DNA of 64,000 nucleotides from Skermanella aerolata KACC 11604 (GTDB taxonomy: Bacteria > Pseudomonadota > Alphaproteobacteria > Azospirillales > Azospirillaceae). Shown one piece after another: positions 34,068 to 41,373 of the stretch; the stretch's first letter is position 1; each line of letters begins with the position of its first letter. The stretch spans positions 124,001 to 188,000 of the forward strand of contig NZ_AVFK01000003.1 of the NCBI RefSeq assembly GCF_000936425.1, given 5' to 3'. Under the pieces are notes generated by a model that was given only the letters and a program-made list of their open reading frames with translations, was not told the DNA's origin and ran no database searches. Made by a program: the position numbers and the translations under genes.

Positions 34068-34994
34068 ATGTTCGAAGGCTACACGCTGGCCGAACTCGGC
34101 TCCATTTTCGCCATGCAGGGGTTCGCCGGGCTGATCCTGTTCTCCGTCTTCGTGCTGATGGCGCTTGGCCTTGCGATCATCTTCGGCCAGATGGGCGTCA
34201 TCAACATGGCGCACGGGGAATTCATGATCCTCGGGGCCTACATCACCTACTTCACGTCTAACTTCTTCCTGAACTACCTGCCGGCCCTGTTCAGCGTTTA
34301 CTTCTTCGTCGCCATGATCCTGGCGTTCGTCGGCGCCGGCGCTCTCGGCATGCTGGTGGAATGGGGCATGATCCGCCACCTCTACCGCAGGCCGCTGGAC
34401 ACGCTGCTGGCGACCTGGGGCCTCAGCCTGATGCTTCAGCAGTTCTACCGCTCCGTCTTCGGCGCGCGTGAAGTCGGGGTCGAACTGCCGCAATGGCTGA
34501 TCGGTTCGCTGCCCGTGACCGACGTGATCGAGGTTCCGATCAACGGCCTGTTCGTCATGGCCCTGACGCTCCTGATCACGGTGGCGGTGGCCGTGCTGAT
34601 GTACCGCTCGCGCTGGGGCAAGCAGGTCCGGGCGGTGATGCAGAATCGGGTGATGGCCGGGGCCGTCGGCATCGATACCGAGAAGGTCGACCGCTACACC
34701 TTCGGCATCGGCTGCGGCATCGCCGGGGTCGCCGGCAGCGCCTTCACGATGGTCGGCTCGACCGGCCCGACCTCCGGCCAGCTCTATATCGTCGATACCT
34801 TCCTAGTGGTGGTGTTCGGCGGCGCGCAGAGCCTGCTCGGCACGATCGCCTCGGCTTTCGTGATCTCGCAGGCCCAGTCCACCATGGAATTCTTCCTCAG
34901 CGGATCGATGGCGAAGGTGCTGACCCTGCTGGCGGTCGTCGGAATTCTCATGCTGCGGCCGCAGGGCCTGTTCGTCCTCAAGGTACGGCGGTGA
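34068..34994 (+). CDS. urtB: Branched-chain-type ABC permease UrtB (urea/amide)
   Basis: This 308-residue LivH-family inner-membrane permease has about eight hydrophobic helices. The motif FGQMGVINMAHGEFMILGAY (residues about 42-61) and a C-terminal FGGAQSLLGTIASAFVISQA are hallmarks of UrtB/LivH. Together with UrtC it forms the channel for the amide or urea delivered by the upstream binding protein. AGGAGAG precedes the ATG. The next gene starts 10 bp after its stop. Confidence 0.9.
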   Translation: MFEGYTLAELGSIFAMQGFAGLILFSVFVLMALGLAIIFGQMGVINMAHGEFMILGAYITYFTSNFFLNYLPALFSVYFFVAMILAFVGAGALGMLVEWGMIRHLYRRPLDTLLATWGLSLMLQQFYRSVFGAREVGVELPQWLIGSLPVTDVIEVPINGLFVMALTLLITVAVAVLMYRSRWGKQVRAVMQNRVMAGAVGIDTEKVDRYTFGIGCGIAGVAGSAFTMVGSTGPTSGQLYIVDTFLVVVFGGAQSLLGTIASAFVISQAQSTMEFFLSGSMAKVLTLLAVVGILMLRPQGLFVLKVRR

Positions 34995-35004
34995 GGAACA
35001 ATCC

Positions 35005-36156
35005 ATGAGAAGCGGCAACATCTTCCTCAAGCGCAACGAAGTCGTCTTCGTCGTGATCCTGTCGGCCCTCCTGCTCGTCGTCTTTCCCATGGCGCTCGAC
35101 AGTTTCCGGCTGAACCTGGTCGGCAAATACCTGACCTACGCCTTCGTGGCGCTCGGCCTCGTGCTGTGCTGGGGCAACGCCGGCATCCTGAGCCTGGGGC
35201 AGGGGATCTTCTTCGGTCTCGGTGGCTACGGCATGGCGATGTTCCTGAAGCTGGAGGCATCCAGCCCGGAGCACACCGCGATCCAGTCCACTCCCGGCAT
35301 CCCCGACTTCATGGACTGGAACCAGATCACCGAACTGCCGGCCTTCTGGTTGCCGTTCCACAGCCTGACCCTGACTATCGTGGCGATCCTGGTGGTGCCC
35401 GCCGTCTTCGCCTGGATCATCGGCGTCGCGATGTTCAAGCGGCGGGTCGGCGGGGTCTATTTCGCGATCATCACCCAGGCCATCGCCGCGATCCTGACGA
35501 TCCTGATCGTCGGCCAGCAAGGCTACACCGGCGGCATCAACGGCATTACCGACCTGCGCACTCTGAAGGGCTGGGACATCCGCACCGACTTCGCCAAGGA
35601 GGTGCTGTATTTCGTCAACGTCGCCCTGCTGCTTGGCTGCCTGCTGCTGGCCCAGTTCGTCCGCCGCTCCAAGTACGGCCGCATCCTGGTGGCGATCCGC
35701 GACAAGGAAGACCGCGTCCGCTTCTCCGGCTACGACGTCTCCAACTTCAAGATCTTCATCTTCTGCTTCGCCTCCGTCCTCGCCGCCATCGGCGGCGCGA
35801 TGTTCACCCTCCAGGTCGGCTTCATGTCGCCCTCCTTCGTCGGGATCGTGCCGTCGATCGAGATGGTGATCTACTGCGCGGTCGGCGGCCGGCTGTCGCT
35901 GTTCGGCGCTGTTTACGGCACGCTGTTCGTCAACTACGCCAAGACGATCTTCTCCGAAAGCTTCCCGGAACTGTGGCTGTTCGCGATGGGCGCCCTGTTC
36001 ATCGGCGTCGTCATGGCGTTTCCCAACGGTCTCGCTGGTCTCTGGCAGGCCTATGCCCAGCCCTGGTTCGACCGGATCGGCCAGCGCGGCGCTCCCCGGC
36101 CGATCTCCCCGGCCCCGATCTCCCCCACCGCGGCGCCCGCCGAGCGGAGGACCTGA
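35005..36156 (+). CDS. urtC: Branched-chain-type ABC permease UrtC (urea/amide)
   Basis: This 383-residue LivM-family permease has LCWGNAGILSLGQGIFFGLG (residues about 53-72) and CAVGGRLSLFGAVYGTLFVN near the C-terminus. About ten membrane helices are visible. The extended loop between the first helices (about residues 85-120) is typical of UrtC rather than LivM. The tail is Pro/Ala-rich. It pairs with UrtB and is followed 3 bp later by the first ATPase gene. Confidence 0.9.
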   Translation: MRSGNIFLKRNEVVFVVILSALLLVVFPMALDSFRLNLVGKYLTYAFVALGLVLCWGNAGILSLGQGIFFGLGGYGMAMFLKLEASSPEHTAIQSTPGIPDFMDWNQITELPAFWLPFHSLTLTIVAILVVPAVFAWIIGVAMFKRRVGGVYFAIITQAIAAILTILIVGQQGYTGGINGITDLRTLKGWDIRTDFAKEVLYFVNVALLLGCLLLAQFVRRSKYGRILVAIRDKEDRVRFSGYDVSNFKIFIFCFASVLAAIGGAMFTLQVGFMSPSFVGIVPSIEMVIYCAVGGRLSLFGAVYGTLFVNYAKTIFSESFPELWLFAMGALFIGVVMAFPNGLAGLWQAYAQPWFDRIGQRGAPRPISPAPISPTAAPAERRT

Positions 36157-36159
36157 GCC

Positions 36160-36906
36160 ATGACCGAACCCTCCAGCTTCCTGCTGTCGGTCGAAGGGCT
36201 GACCGTATCCTTCGACGGCTTCAAGGCGGTCGAGAACCTGTCCTTCTACGTCGAGGAGAACGAGATCCGCGTCATCATCGGACCCAACGGGGCCGGCAAG
36301 ACGACGGTGCTCGACCTGATCTGCGGCCGCACCCGCGCTACCGGCGGCTCCATCCGGTTCAAGGGCAAGGAGATCACCAAGCTGCGGGAGGACAAGATCG
36401 TCGCCGAGGGGATCGGCCGCAAGTTCCAGAACCCGTCGATCTACGAAGACCTCAGCGTCTTCGAGAACCTGGAAATCTCCTACCCGCGCGGCCACTCGGT
36501 GTTCGGAGCCCTCGCCTTCAAGCGGGACGCCGCCGTGCGCGACCGCATCGACGAGATCGCCGAAACCATCTTCCTTGCCGATCACCTCGACCAGCGGGCT
36601 GAGTTCCTCAGCCACGGCCAGAAGCAGTGGCTGGAGATCGGCATGCTGCTGATCCAGGACCCGCAGCTCCTGATGCTGGACGAACCGGTCGCCGGCATGA
36701 GTGTCGCCGAGCGGGCCAAGACGGCCGAACTGCTCAACCGCATCATCAAGGACCGCTCGGTGATCGTGATCGAGCACGACATGAAGTTCGTCGAGGACAT
36801 CGCCCACCGGGTCACCGTCCTCCATCAGGGCAAGGTCCTGTCCGAAGGATCAATGAGCCATGTGAAGAGTGATCCCCGCGTCGTCGAAGTCTACCTTGGC
36901 CATTAG
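36160..36906 (+). CDS. urtD: ABC transporter ATPase UrtD (urea/amide)
   Basis: The 248-residue ATPase has Walker A GPNGAGKTT (residues about 45-53), signature LSHGQKQWLEIGMLL and Walker B LLMLDEPVAGM. The SHGQ form of the signature is typical of UrtD. It energises UrtBC with UrtE at the cytoplasmic face. It sits 3 bp after urtC and 14 bp before urtE. Confidence 0.91.
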   Translation: MTEPSSFLLSVEGLTVSFDGFKAVENLSFYVEENEIRVIIGPNGAGKTTVLDLICGRTRATGGSIRFKGKEITKLREDKIVAEGIGRKFQNPSIYEDLSVFENLEISYPRGHSVFGALAFKRDAAVRDRIDEIAETIFLADHLDQRAEFLSHGQKQWLEIGMLLIQDPQLLMLDEPVAGMSVAERAKTAELLNRIIKDRSVIVIEHDMKFVEDIAHRVTVLHQGKVLSEGSMSHVKSDPRVVEVYLGH

Positions 36907-36920
36907 GGGAAACGCCGGAA

Positions 36921-37610
36921 ATGCTCAACGTCTCCGACCTGCACGTCGCCTATGGGCAGAGCGAGGTCCTTCACGGCCTCGATTTCACCGTGGCCCCCAA
37001 CGAGATCGTCGCGATCATGGGGCGCAACGGCATGGGCAAGACAACGCTGATGAAGTCGCTGATGGGGATCGTGCCGACCCGGAGCGGGTCGGTCGCGGTC
37101 GGCGGCGCCGACATCACCCACCTGAAAAGCCATCAGCGGGTGGCCAAGGGCGTCGGCTTCGTCCCCCAGGGCCGCATGATCTTCTCCACCATGACGGTGG
37201 AGGAGAACATCGAGACCGGACTGACGGTCTCGGGCGAGACCAAGGTGCCGCCCGACATCTACGAACTGTTCCCTGTCCTGCTCGAGATGAAGGGCCGCCG
37301 GGGCGGCAACCTGTCCGGCGGCCAGCAGCAGCAGCTCGCCATCGCTCGGGCACTCGCCAGCCGGCCCAAGGTGCTGCTGCTGGACGAACCGACCGAGGGC
37401 ATCCAGCCCAGCATCATCCGCGACATGGCCCGAACCCTCAAGCGCATCCGCGACGAACGCGGCCTCAGCATCGTCGTATCGGAACAGGTGCTGAGCTTCG
37501 CGCTCGACATCGCGGACCGCGTCCTGGTGCTGGAGAACGGCAACATCGTCCAGGACCAGCCCCGCGCCGGCATCGACGAGGCACAGGTCGCCAGATACCT
37601 GTCGGTGTAG
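36921..37610 (+). CDS. urtE: ABC transporter ATPase UrtE (urea/amide)
   Basis: The 229-residue LivF-type ATPase has Walker A GRNGMGKTT (about residues 34-42), signature LSGGQQQQLAIARAL and Walker B LLLDEPTEGIQPSI, all typical of UrtE. It is the fifth gene of the transporter set. A 74-bp gap with GGAAGGAGA leads to the formamidase gene, which is probably still in the same transcript. Confidence 0.91.
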   Translation: MLNVSDLHVAYGQSEVLHGLDFTVAPNEIVAIMGRNGMGKTTLMKSLMGIVPTRSGSVAVGGADITHLKSHQRVAKGVGFVPQGRMIFSTMTVEENIETGLTVSGETKVPPDIYELFPVLLEMKGRRGGNLSGGQQQQLAIARALASRPKVLLLDEPTEGIQPSIIRDMARTLKRIRDERGLSIVVSEQVLSFALDIADRVLVLENGNIVQDQPRAGIDEAQVARYLSV

Positions 37611-37684
37611 CCGGCCGGACGAACCCTTCGCCCCCTGAAACAAAAACCCCACTCGAATAAGAACTCACCGGAAGGAGACATGAC

Positions 37685-38914
37685 ATGGCGGAAACAATCA
37701 TCAGGATCGATCTCGGCTCCTCGCCCTACGACAACGACATGATCCACAACCGCTGGCACCCGGATATCCCGATGGTCGCCACGGTCAAGCCGGGCGACGA
37801 CTTCATCGTGGAGTGCTTCGACTGGACCGGCGGCCAGATCAAGAACGACGACAGCGCCGCCGACGTGCGCGACGTCGATCTGTCCCAGGTCCACTTCCTG
37901 TCCGGGCCGATCGGCGTCGAGGGGGCGGAGCCGGGCGACTTGCTGGTGGTCGATTTCCTCGACATCGGAGCCTTCCCGCAGAGCCAGTGGGGCTTCAACG
38001 GCTTCTTCTCCAAGAACAACGGCGGAGGTTTCCTGACCGAACACTTCCCCGAGGCGCAGAAGTCGATCTGGGACTTCGAGGGCATGTTCACCAAGTCGCG
38101 CCACGTCCCCGGCGTCCGCTTCCCCGGCCTGATCCATCCCGGCCTGATCGGCTGCCTGCCGTCGCGCGACATGCTCCAGACCTGGAACACCCGCGAAAAG
38201 GCGCTGTTCGACACCAATCCGGAACGCGTGCCCGCGCTGGCCACGCTGCCCTACGGCCCGACCGCCCATATGGGCCGCCTGAAGGGCGACGACGCGGCGG
38301 CGGCCGGGGCCGAGGGCGCCCGCACCGTGCCGCCCCGCGAGCACGGCGGCAACTGCGACATCAAGGACCTGTCGCGCGGCGCCAAGGTGTTCTTCCCCGT
38401 CTACGTGCCGGGCGCCGGCCTTTCGGTCGGTGACCTTCACTTCAGCCAGGGCGACGGCGAGATCACCTTCTGCGGCGCCATCGAGATGGCCGGCTGGATT
38501 CACATGAAGGTCGAGCTGATCAAGGGCGGCATGGCGAAGTTCGGCATCAAGAACCCGATCTTCAAGCCGAGCAAGATCAAGCCCACCTACGACGACTACC
38601 TGATCTTCGAAGGCATCTCCGTCGACGAGGGCGGCGTCCAGCACTATCTCGACGTCCACATCGCGTACCGGCAGGCCTGCCTGAACGCGATCGAATACCT
38701 GACCAAGTTCGGCTTCACCCGCGCCCAGGCCTATGCCGTCCTCGGCACGGCACCGGTCCAGGGTCACATCAGCGGCGTGGTCGATATCCCCAACGCCTGC
38801 GCGACCCTTTGGCTGCCGACCGGGATCTTCGAGTTCGACATCAATCCCGGCTCCGACGGGCCGAAGAAGTTCCTGGACGGCTTGATCGACGTGCCGCTCG
38901 CTCCCGATCTTTGA
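37685..38914 (+). CDS. fmdA: Formamidase (acetamidase/formamidase family)
   Basis: The 409-residue length is typical of FmdA (about 405-410). Visible features include HNRWHPDIPMVATVKPGDDF near the N-terminus, EHGGNCDIKDLSRGAKVFFP in the middle and QGHISGVVDIPNACATLWLP near the end. The enzyme hydrolyses formamide to formate and ammonia in the cytosol; some members also take acetamide. It follows a five-gene amide/urea-type ABC transporter and precedes fmdB, the arrangement known for amide utilisation in methylotrophs. This gives the cluster its predicted nitrogen-scavenging role. Confidence 0.93.
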   Translation: MAETIIRIDLGSSPYDNDMIHNRWHPDIPMVATVKPGDDFIVECFDWTGGQIKNDDSAADVRDVDLSQVHFLSGPIGVEGAEPGDLLVVDFLDIGAFPQSQWGFNGFFSKNNGGGFLTEHFPEAQKSIWDFEGMFTKSRHVPGVRFPGLIHPGLIGCLPSRDMLQTWNTREKALFDTNPERVPALATLPYGPTAHMGRLKGDDAAAAGAEGARTVPPREHGGNCDIKDLSRGAKVFFPVYVPGAGLSVGDLHFSQGDGEITFCGAIEMAGWIHMKVELIKGGMAKFGIKNPIFKPSKIKPTYDDYLIFEGISVDEGGVQHYLDVHIAYRQACLNAIEYLTKFGFTRAQAYAVLGTAPVQGHISGVVDIPNACATLWLPTGIFEFDINPGSDGPKKFLDGLIDVPLAPDL

Positions 38915-38938
38915 CGCTCCTGAACCGAGGATCAACCG

Positions 38939-39283
38939 ATGCCCGTCTACGACTACATGTGCGAAAGCTGCGGCGCCTTCACGGCGCTGCGGCCCATGGC
39001 GAAGTCGGCCGAGCCGTGCGGGTGCCCCGATTGCGGGGCGCCCGCCGCTCGCGCATTCCTGTCCTTCCCCAGCATCGGCGGCATGGACCCGGCCCGCCGC
39101 AACGCCTTCGAGACCAACGAGCGAAGCGCCCATGCGCCGAAGCGGTCGAGCAAGGCGGAGCGGGAAGCGGGAGCCCACGCCCCCGGCTGCTCCTGCTGTT
39201 CGGGCGGCAAGAGCAGCGCCGTCTATACCAGGGACGGGGCCAAGACTTTCCCGTCCAAGCGCCCCTGGATGATCTCCCACTGA
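38939..39283 (+). CDS. fmdB: FmdB-family zinc-ribbon protein
   Basis: The 114-residue protein has the FmdB opening MPVYDYMCESCGAF (Cys8, Cys11) and a second pair CPDCG (Cys29, Cys32) forming a zinc ribbon. A linker and a cysteine-rich end CSCCSGG follow. FmdB was proposed as a regulator of formamidase expression; its mechanism is not established. It lies 24 bp downstream of fmdA in the same operon. Confidence 0.88.
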   Translation: MPVYDYMCESCGAFTALRPMAKSAEPCGCPDCGAPAARAFLSFPSIGGMDPARRNAFETNERSAHAPKRSSKAEREAGAHAPGCSCCSGGKSSAVYTRDGAKTFPSKRPWMISH

Positions 39284-39309
39284 GGACGAACTCCCGGTGA
39301 GTATCGGCC

Positions 39310-39345
39310 TATTTGTTTGACAAATATGCCAATGCTTCGTAGCGT
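39310..39345 (+). promoter_or_regulatory. Candidate promoter with overlapping palindrome before the AcuI-like gene
   Basis: TTGACA (39317-39322) is followed after 17 bp by TAGCGT (39340-39345), a weak -10. The -35 lies within TATTTGTTTGACAAATA (39310-39326), a perfect palindrome around TTG, so a repressor could block it. The gene starts at 39412. Confidence 0.4.
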
Positions 39346-39411
39346 GATTCCCATCGCGGCGGACCGTTGAGTCCTCCCCTGGAAATCACGCTGCTCGGAG
39401 GAAAATCCACA

Positions 39412-40407
39412 GTGACCGATAGCTTCAAAGCCTTTGTCATCGAGGATGCTGACGGCAAGCCGAAGGGCGGCTTCAAGCACCTGACCCTCGCCGACCTGCC
39501 CGACAACGACGTGCTGGTCGAGGTCGCCTATTCCACCGTCAACTACAAGGACGGCCTGGCGGTTTCCGGCAAGGGCCGCATCGCCCGCAAGCTGCCCATG
39601 GTCGCGGGTATCGACCTTGCCGGCACGGTGGTCGAATCCCGCTCTCCCGACTGGAAGCAGGGCGACCGGGTGATCGTCAACGGCTGGGGCCTGTCGGAAA
39701 CGGTATGGGGCGGCTATGCCAAGTTCCAGCGCCTGAAGCCGGAATGGCTGACCCGCCTGCCCGACGCCTTCACCCTTGAAGAGGCGATGGGCATCGGCAC
39801 CGCCGGCTACACCGCCTCCCTGTGCGTCGACGCGCTGGAGAAGTGGGGCGTCATCCAGCCCGGCGGCAAGGAAGTGCTGGTCACGGGGGCCGCCGGCGGC
39901 GTCGGCTCGGTCGCGGTGGCGCTGCTCGCCAAGCGGGGCTATCCGGTGACCGCGGCGACCGGCCGTCCGGAAACCCACGACTATCTCGGCAGCCTCGGCG
40001 CCACCAGCTTCATCGAGCGCGGCGCACTCTCCGAAAAGGGCGCGCCTTTGCAGAAGGAACGCTGGGCCGGCGGCGTCGATGCGGTCGGCGGCCAGACGCT
40101 GGTCACCGCCCTGTCGCAGACCGTCTACGGCGGCGCCATCGCCGCCTGCGGTCTGGCAGGCTCGGCCGACCTGCCGGGAACGGTGCTGCCTCACATCCTG
40201 CGCAGCGTAGCATTGCTCGGCGTCGACAGCGTGATGGCGCCGCAGCCCAAGCGCGACGCCGCCTGGACCCGCCTCGCCCGCGACCTCGACAAGGCGCACC
40301 TGAAGTCGATGTACGAAGTCCAGCCCTTCGACGCCCTGCCCGATCTGGCAACGAAGATCCTAGCCGGCCAGATCAGAGGCCGCGTGGTGGTCGACATCAA
40401 CGGGTGA
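39412..40407 (+). CDS. acuI: Acryloyl-CoA reductase / quinone oxidoreductase-like MDR protein (AcuI/YhdH family)
   Basis: The GTG at 39412 is chosen for CGGAGGA about 9 bases upstream and because it gives 331 residues, the usual AcuI/YhdH length. Motifs include VAYSTVNYKDGLAVSGKG, MVAGIDLAGTV, the nucleotide-binding VTGAAGGVGSVAVALL (about residues 152-167) and a C-terminal GRVVVDI. Characterised members reduce acryloyl-CoA to propanoyl-CoA with NADPH. No zinc-ligand cysteines are present, as expected. It stands alone between fmdB and a repeat. A detoxification role for acrylate (possible from acrylamide through the amide system) is speculative. Confidence 0.82.
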   Translation: MTDSFKAFVIEDADGKPKGGFKHLTLADLPDNDVLVEVAYSTVNYKDGLAVSGKGRIARKLPMVAGIDLAGTVVESRSPDWKQGDRVIVNGWGLSETVWGGYAKFQRLKPEWLTRLPDAFTLEEAMGIGTAGYTASLCVDALEKWGVIQPGGKEVLVTGAAGGVGSVAVALLAKRGYPVTAATGRPETHDYLGSLGATSFIERGALSEKGAPLQKERWAGGVDAVGGQTLVTALSQTVYGGAIAACGLAGSADLPGTVLPHILRSVALLGVDSVMAPQPKRDAAWTRLARDLDKAHLKSMYEVQPFDALPDLATKILAGQIRGRVVVDING

Positions 40408-40425
40408 GTCGTCTTTCTGACGGCT

Positions 40426-40690
40426 GATACCAGGAGCCGACGAGGTTGACCGGCGGACGGCAAGTGTTGAGTCACGGCCAAACCTACGAAGCAGGAGCCC
40501 GTAGGTTGGGCCGTGGCCCAACAAACACTGTCCTGTCTGGAACGTTAGATGTCGGGCTGAAGAGGCCCGACCTGCGAATCTACCCTGCGTCGGCATCGGT
40601 GTTTCCTGCTGGGGCGCTTGCAGCAAGCGTCATCCGTAGGTCGGGCCTCTTCAGCCCGACATCCGTACCGGAACTCTCAGGTCAAACTTA
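40426..40690. repeat. Composite palindromic repeat, copy 3 (with nested element)
   Basis: It starts TGATACCAGGAGCCGA like the other copies and ends GGTCAAACTT. The central palindromic block GTTGGGCC..GGCCCAAC with AAACACTGTC is in reverse orientation relative to copy 1, so the copies are mosaics. One arm is decayed (GTTGAGTCACGGCCAAAC). A second inverted-repeat element is inserted at 40548-40663. The right end supplies the stop codon of the truncated hipA gene. Confidence 0.72.
40548..40663. repeat. 116-bp element with perfect 26-bp terminal inverted repeats
   Basis: 40548-40573 and 40638-40663 are exact reverse complements (core GTCGGGCTGAAGAGGCCCGA) around 64 bp that hold a small GCTTGCAGCAAGC hairpin. 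It looks like a REP doublet or MITE nested in the larger repeat. No clear target duplication is visible. Confidence 0.65.
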
Positions 40691-40738
40691 GGGGCCGTTG
40701 GTCTCATAGCCGAGATTGTCGCTCCAGACCCTGATCAT
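40688..40738 (-). pseudogene. hipA: hipA-like toxin gene truncated to 16 codons by the repeat
   Basis: The ATG (40738-40736) overlaps the antitoxin stop in the ATGA manner of hipBA operons, and the peptide opens MIRVWSDN, like HipA N-termini. It ends after 16 residues in a TAA formed at the junction with repeat copy 3. The remaining roughly 400 codons of a HipA kinase are absent, so the toxin is presumed lost. Confidence 0.55.
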
Positions 40739-40989
40739 CGATCCCTCTCCCGTTGGAGATCTTCGAGTGTCTGCTGGCCGGCGTTGGCGGCGGTGAGGCG
40801 CAGATCGAGGCCGAGCACGGTCAGGATGGCCATTATCTTGTTGAAGCCGAGCTCGCGCTGGGCTCCGGTTTCCAGAGCCGTTATCGTAGCCCGGCTGGTG
40901 CGGGAGCGCTGGGCAAGCTGCGTCTGGGTCAGCCCCAGCGCCTTGCGCTCGACAGCGATCCTTTCGCCGATGCCCAGCAGATCCAGCAT
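40735..40989 (-). CDS. hipB: HipB-like XRE-family antitoxin/regulator (orphan)
   Basis: The 84-residue protein has a Cro/C1-type helix-turn-helix, with LTQTQLAQRSRTSRATITAL at about residues 20-39, and a tail GLDLRLTAANAGQQ that resembles HipB's C-terminal strand. HipB neutralises HipA and represses its own operon. Two palindromes directly upstream (40995-41012, 41028-41050) are likely operators. Its partner toxin gene is truncated 3' of it, so it survives as an orphan regulator. Confidence 0.78.
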   Translation of the reverse strand: MLDLLGIGERIAVERKALGLTQTQLAQRSRTSRATITALETGAQRELGFNKIMAILTVLGLDLRLTAANAGQQTLEDLQRERDR

Positions 40990-40994
40990 ATAGT

Positions 40995-41050
40995 TGCCTC
41001 ATATATCAGGCATATCAGGTCAAAACACCTTATATGACTAACATATAAGG
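40995..41050. promoter_or_regulatory. Two palindromic operators upstream of hipB
   Basis: TGCCTCATATATCAGGCA (40995-41012) matches its complement at 16 of 18 positions. CCTTATATG / CATATAAGG (41028-41036, 41042-41050) is a perfect 9-bp inverted repeat with the spacer ACTAA. Both lie within 65 bp upstream of the hipB start and suit autoregulation. Confidence 0.5.
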
Positions 41051-41202
41051 CACTAAGGCACGGGTCAAACATAGACGCAAGGTTGGCGTCGAAAGGCTAT
41101 GCCGTTCCTCCCGCAAGACCGTGCAAACTGTGCCCTGAACAGCTCAAACCCCTCCCTTCTGTATACGCCGAATGCCGTTTGTTCCGGTTTCAAGATACAT
41201 GC

Positions 41203-41232
41203 TTGCCATAATCTGATTGGCATGCATACAAT
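41203..41232 (+). promoter_or_regulatory. Candidate sigma-70 promoter for the MatC-like carrier
   Basis: TTGCCA (41203-41208) and TACAAT (41227-41232) are separated by 18 bp, about 140 bp upstream of the carrier ATG. The remainder of 41051-41373 shows no convincing gene. Confidence 0.4.
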
Positions 41233-41373
41233 AATGCAGCAAAAGGCAAGAGCGGGCATACAAAGACTAAGCCCGGCTCATAACGGAGGGAACGTTCGAT
41301 ATGCAGAAGCGAGGATCTATCCCGCTCCCGGTACCCCTGTGCCGATCCGATATCGAGGGGGAGGCGCTGCGCC

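Noticed and set aside
34978-36825. Long minus-strand open frame opposite urtC and urtD
   Set aside because: It is antisense to two well-defined ABC transporter genes and gives an Asp/Gly/Arg-rich sequence with no fold signature.
32719-38914. Urease-linked urea transport operon
   Set aside because: No ure genes are present; formamidase follows the transporter, so amides are the more likely main substrate.
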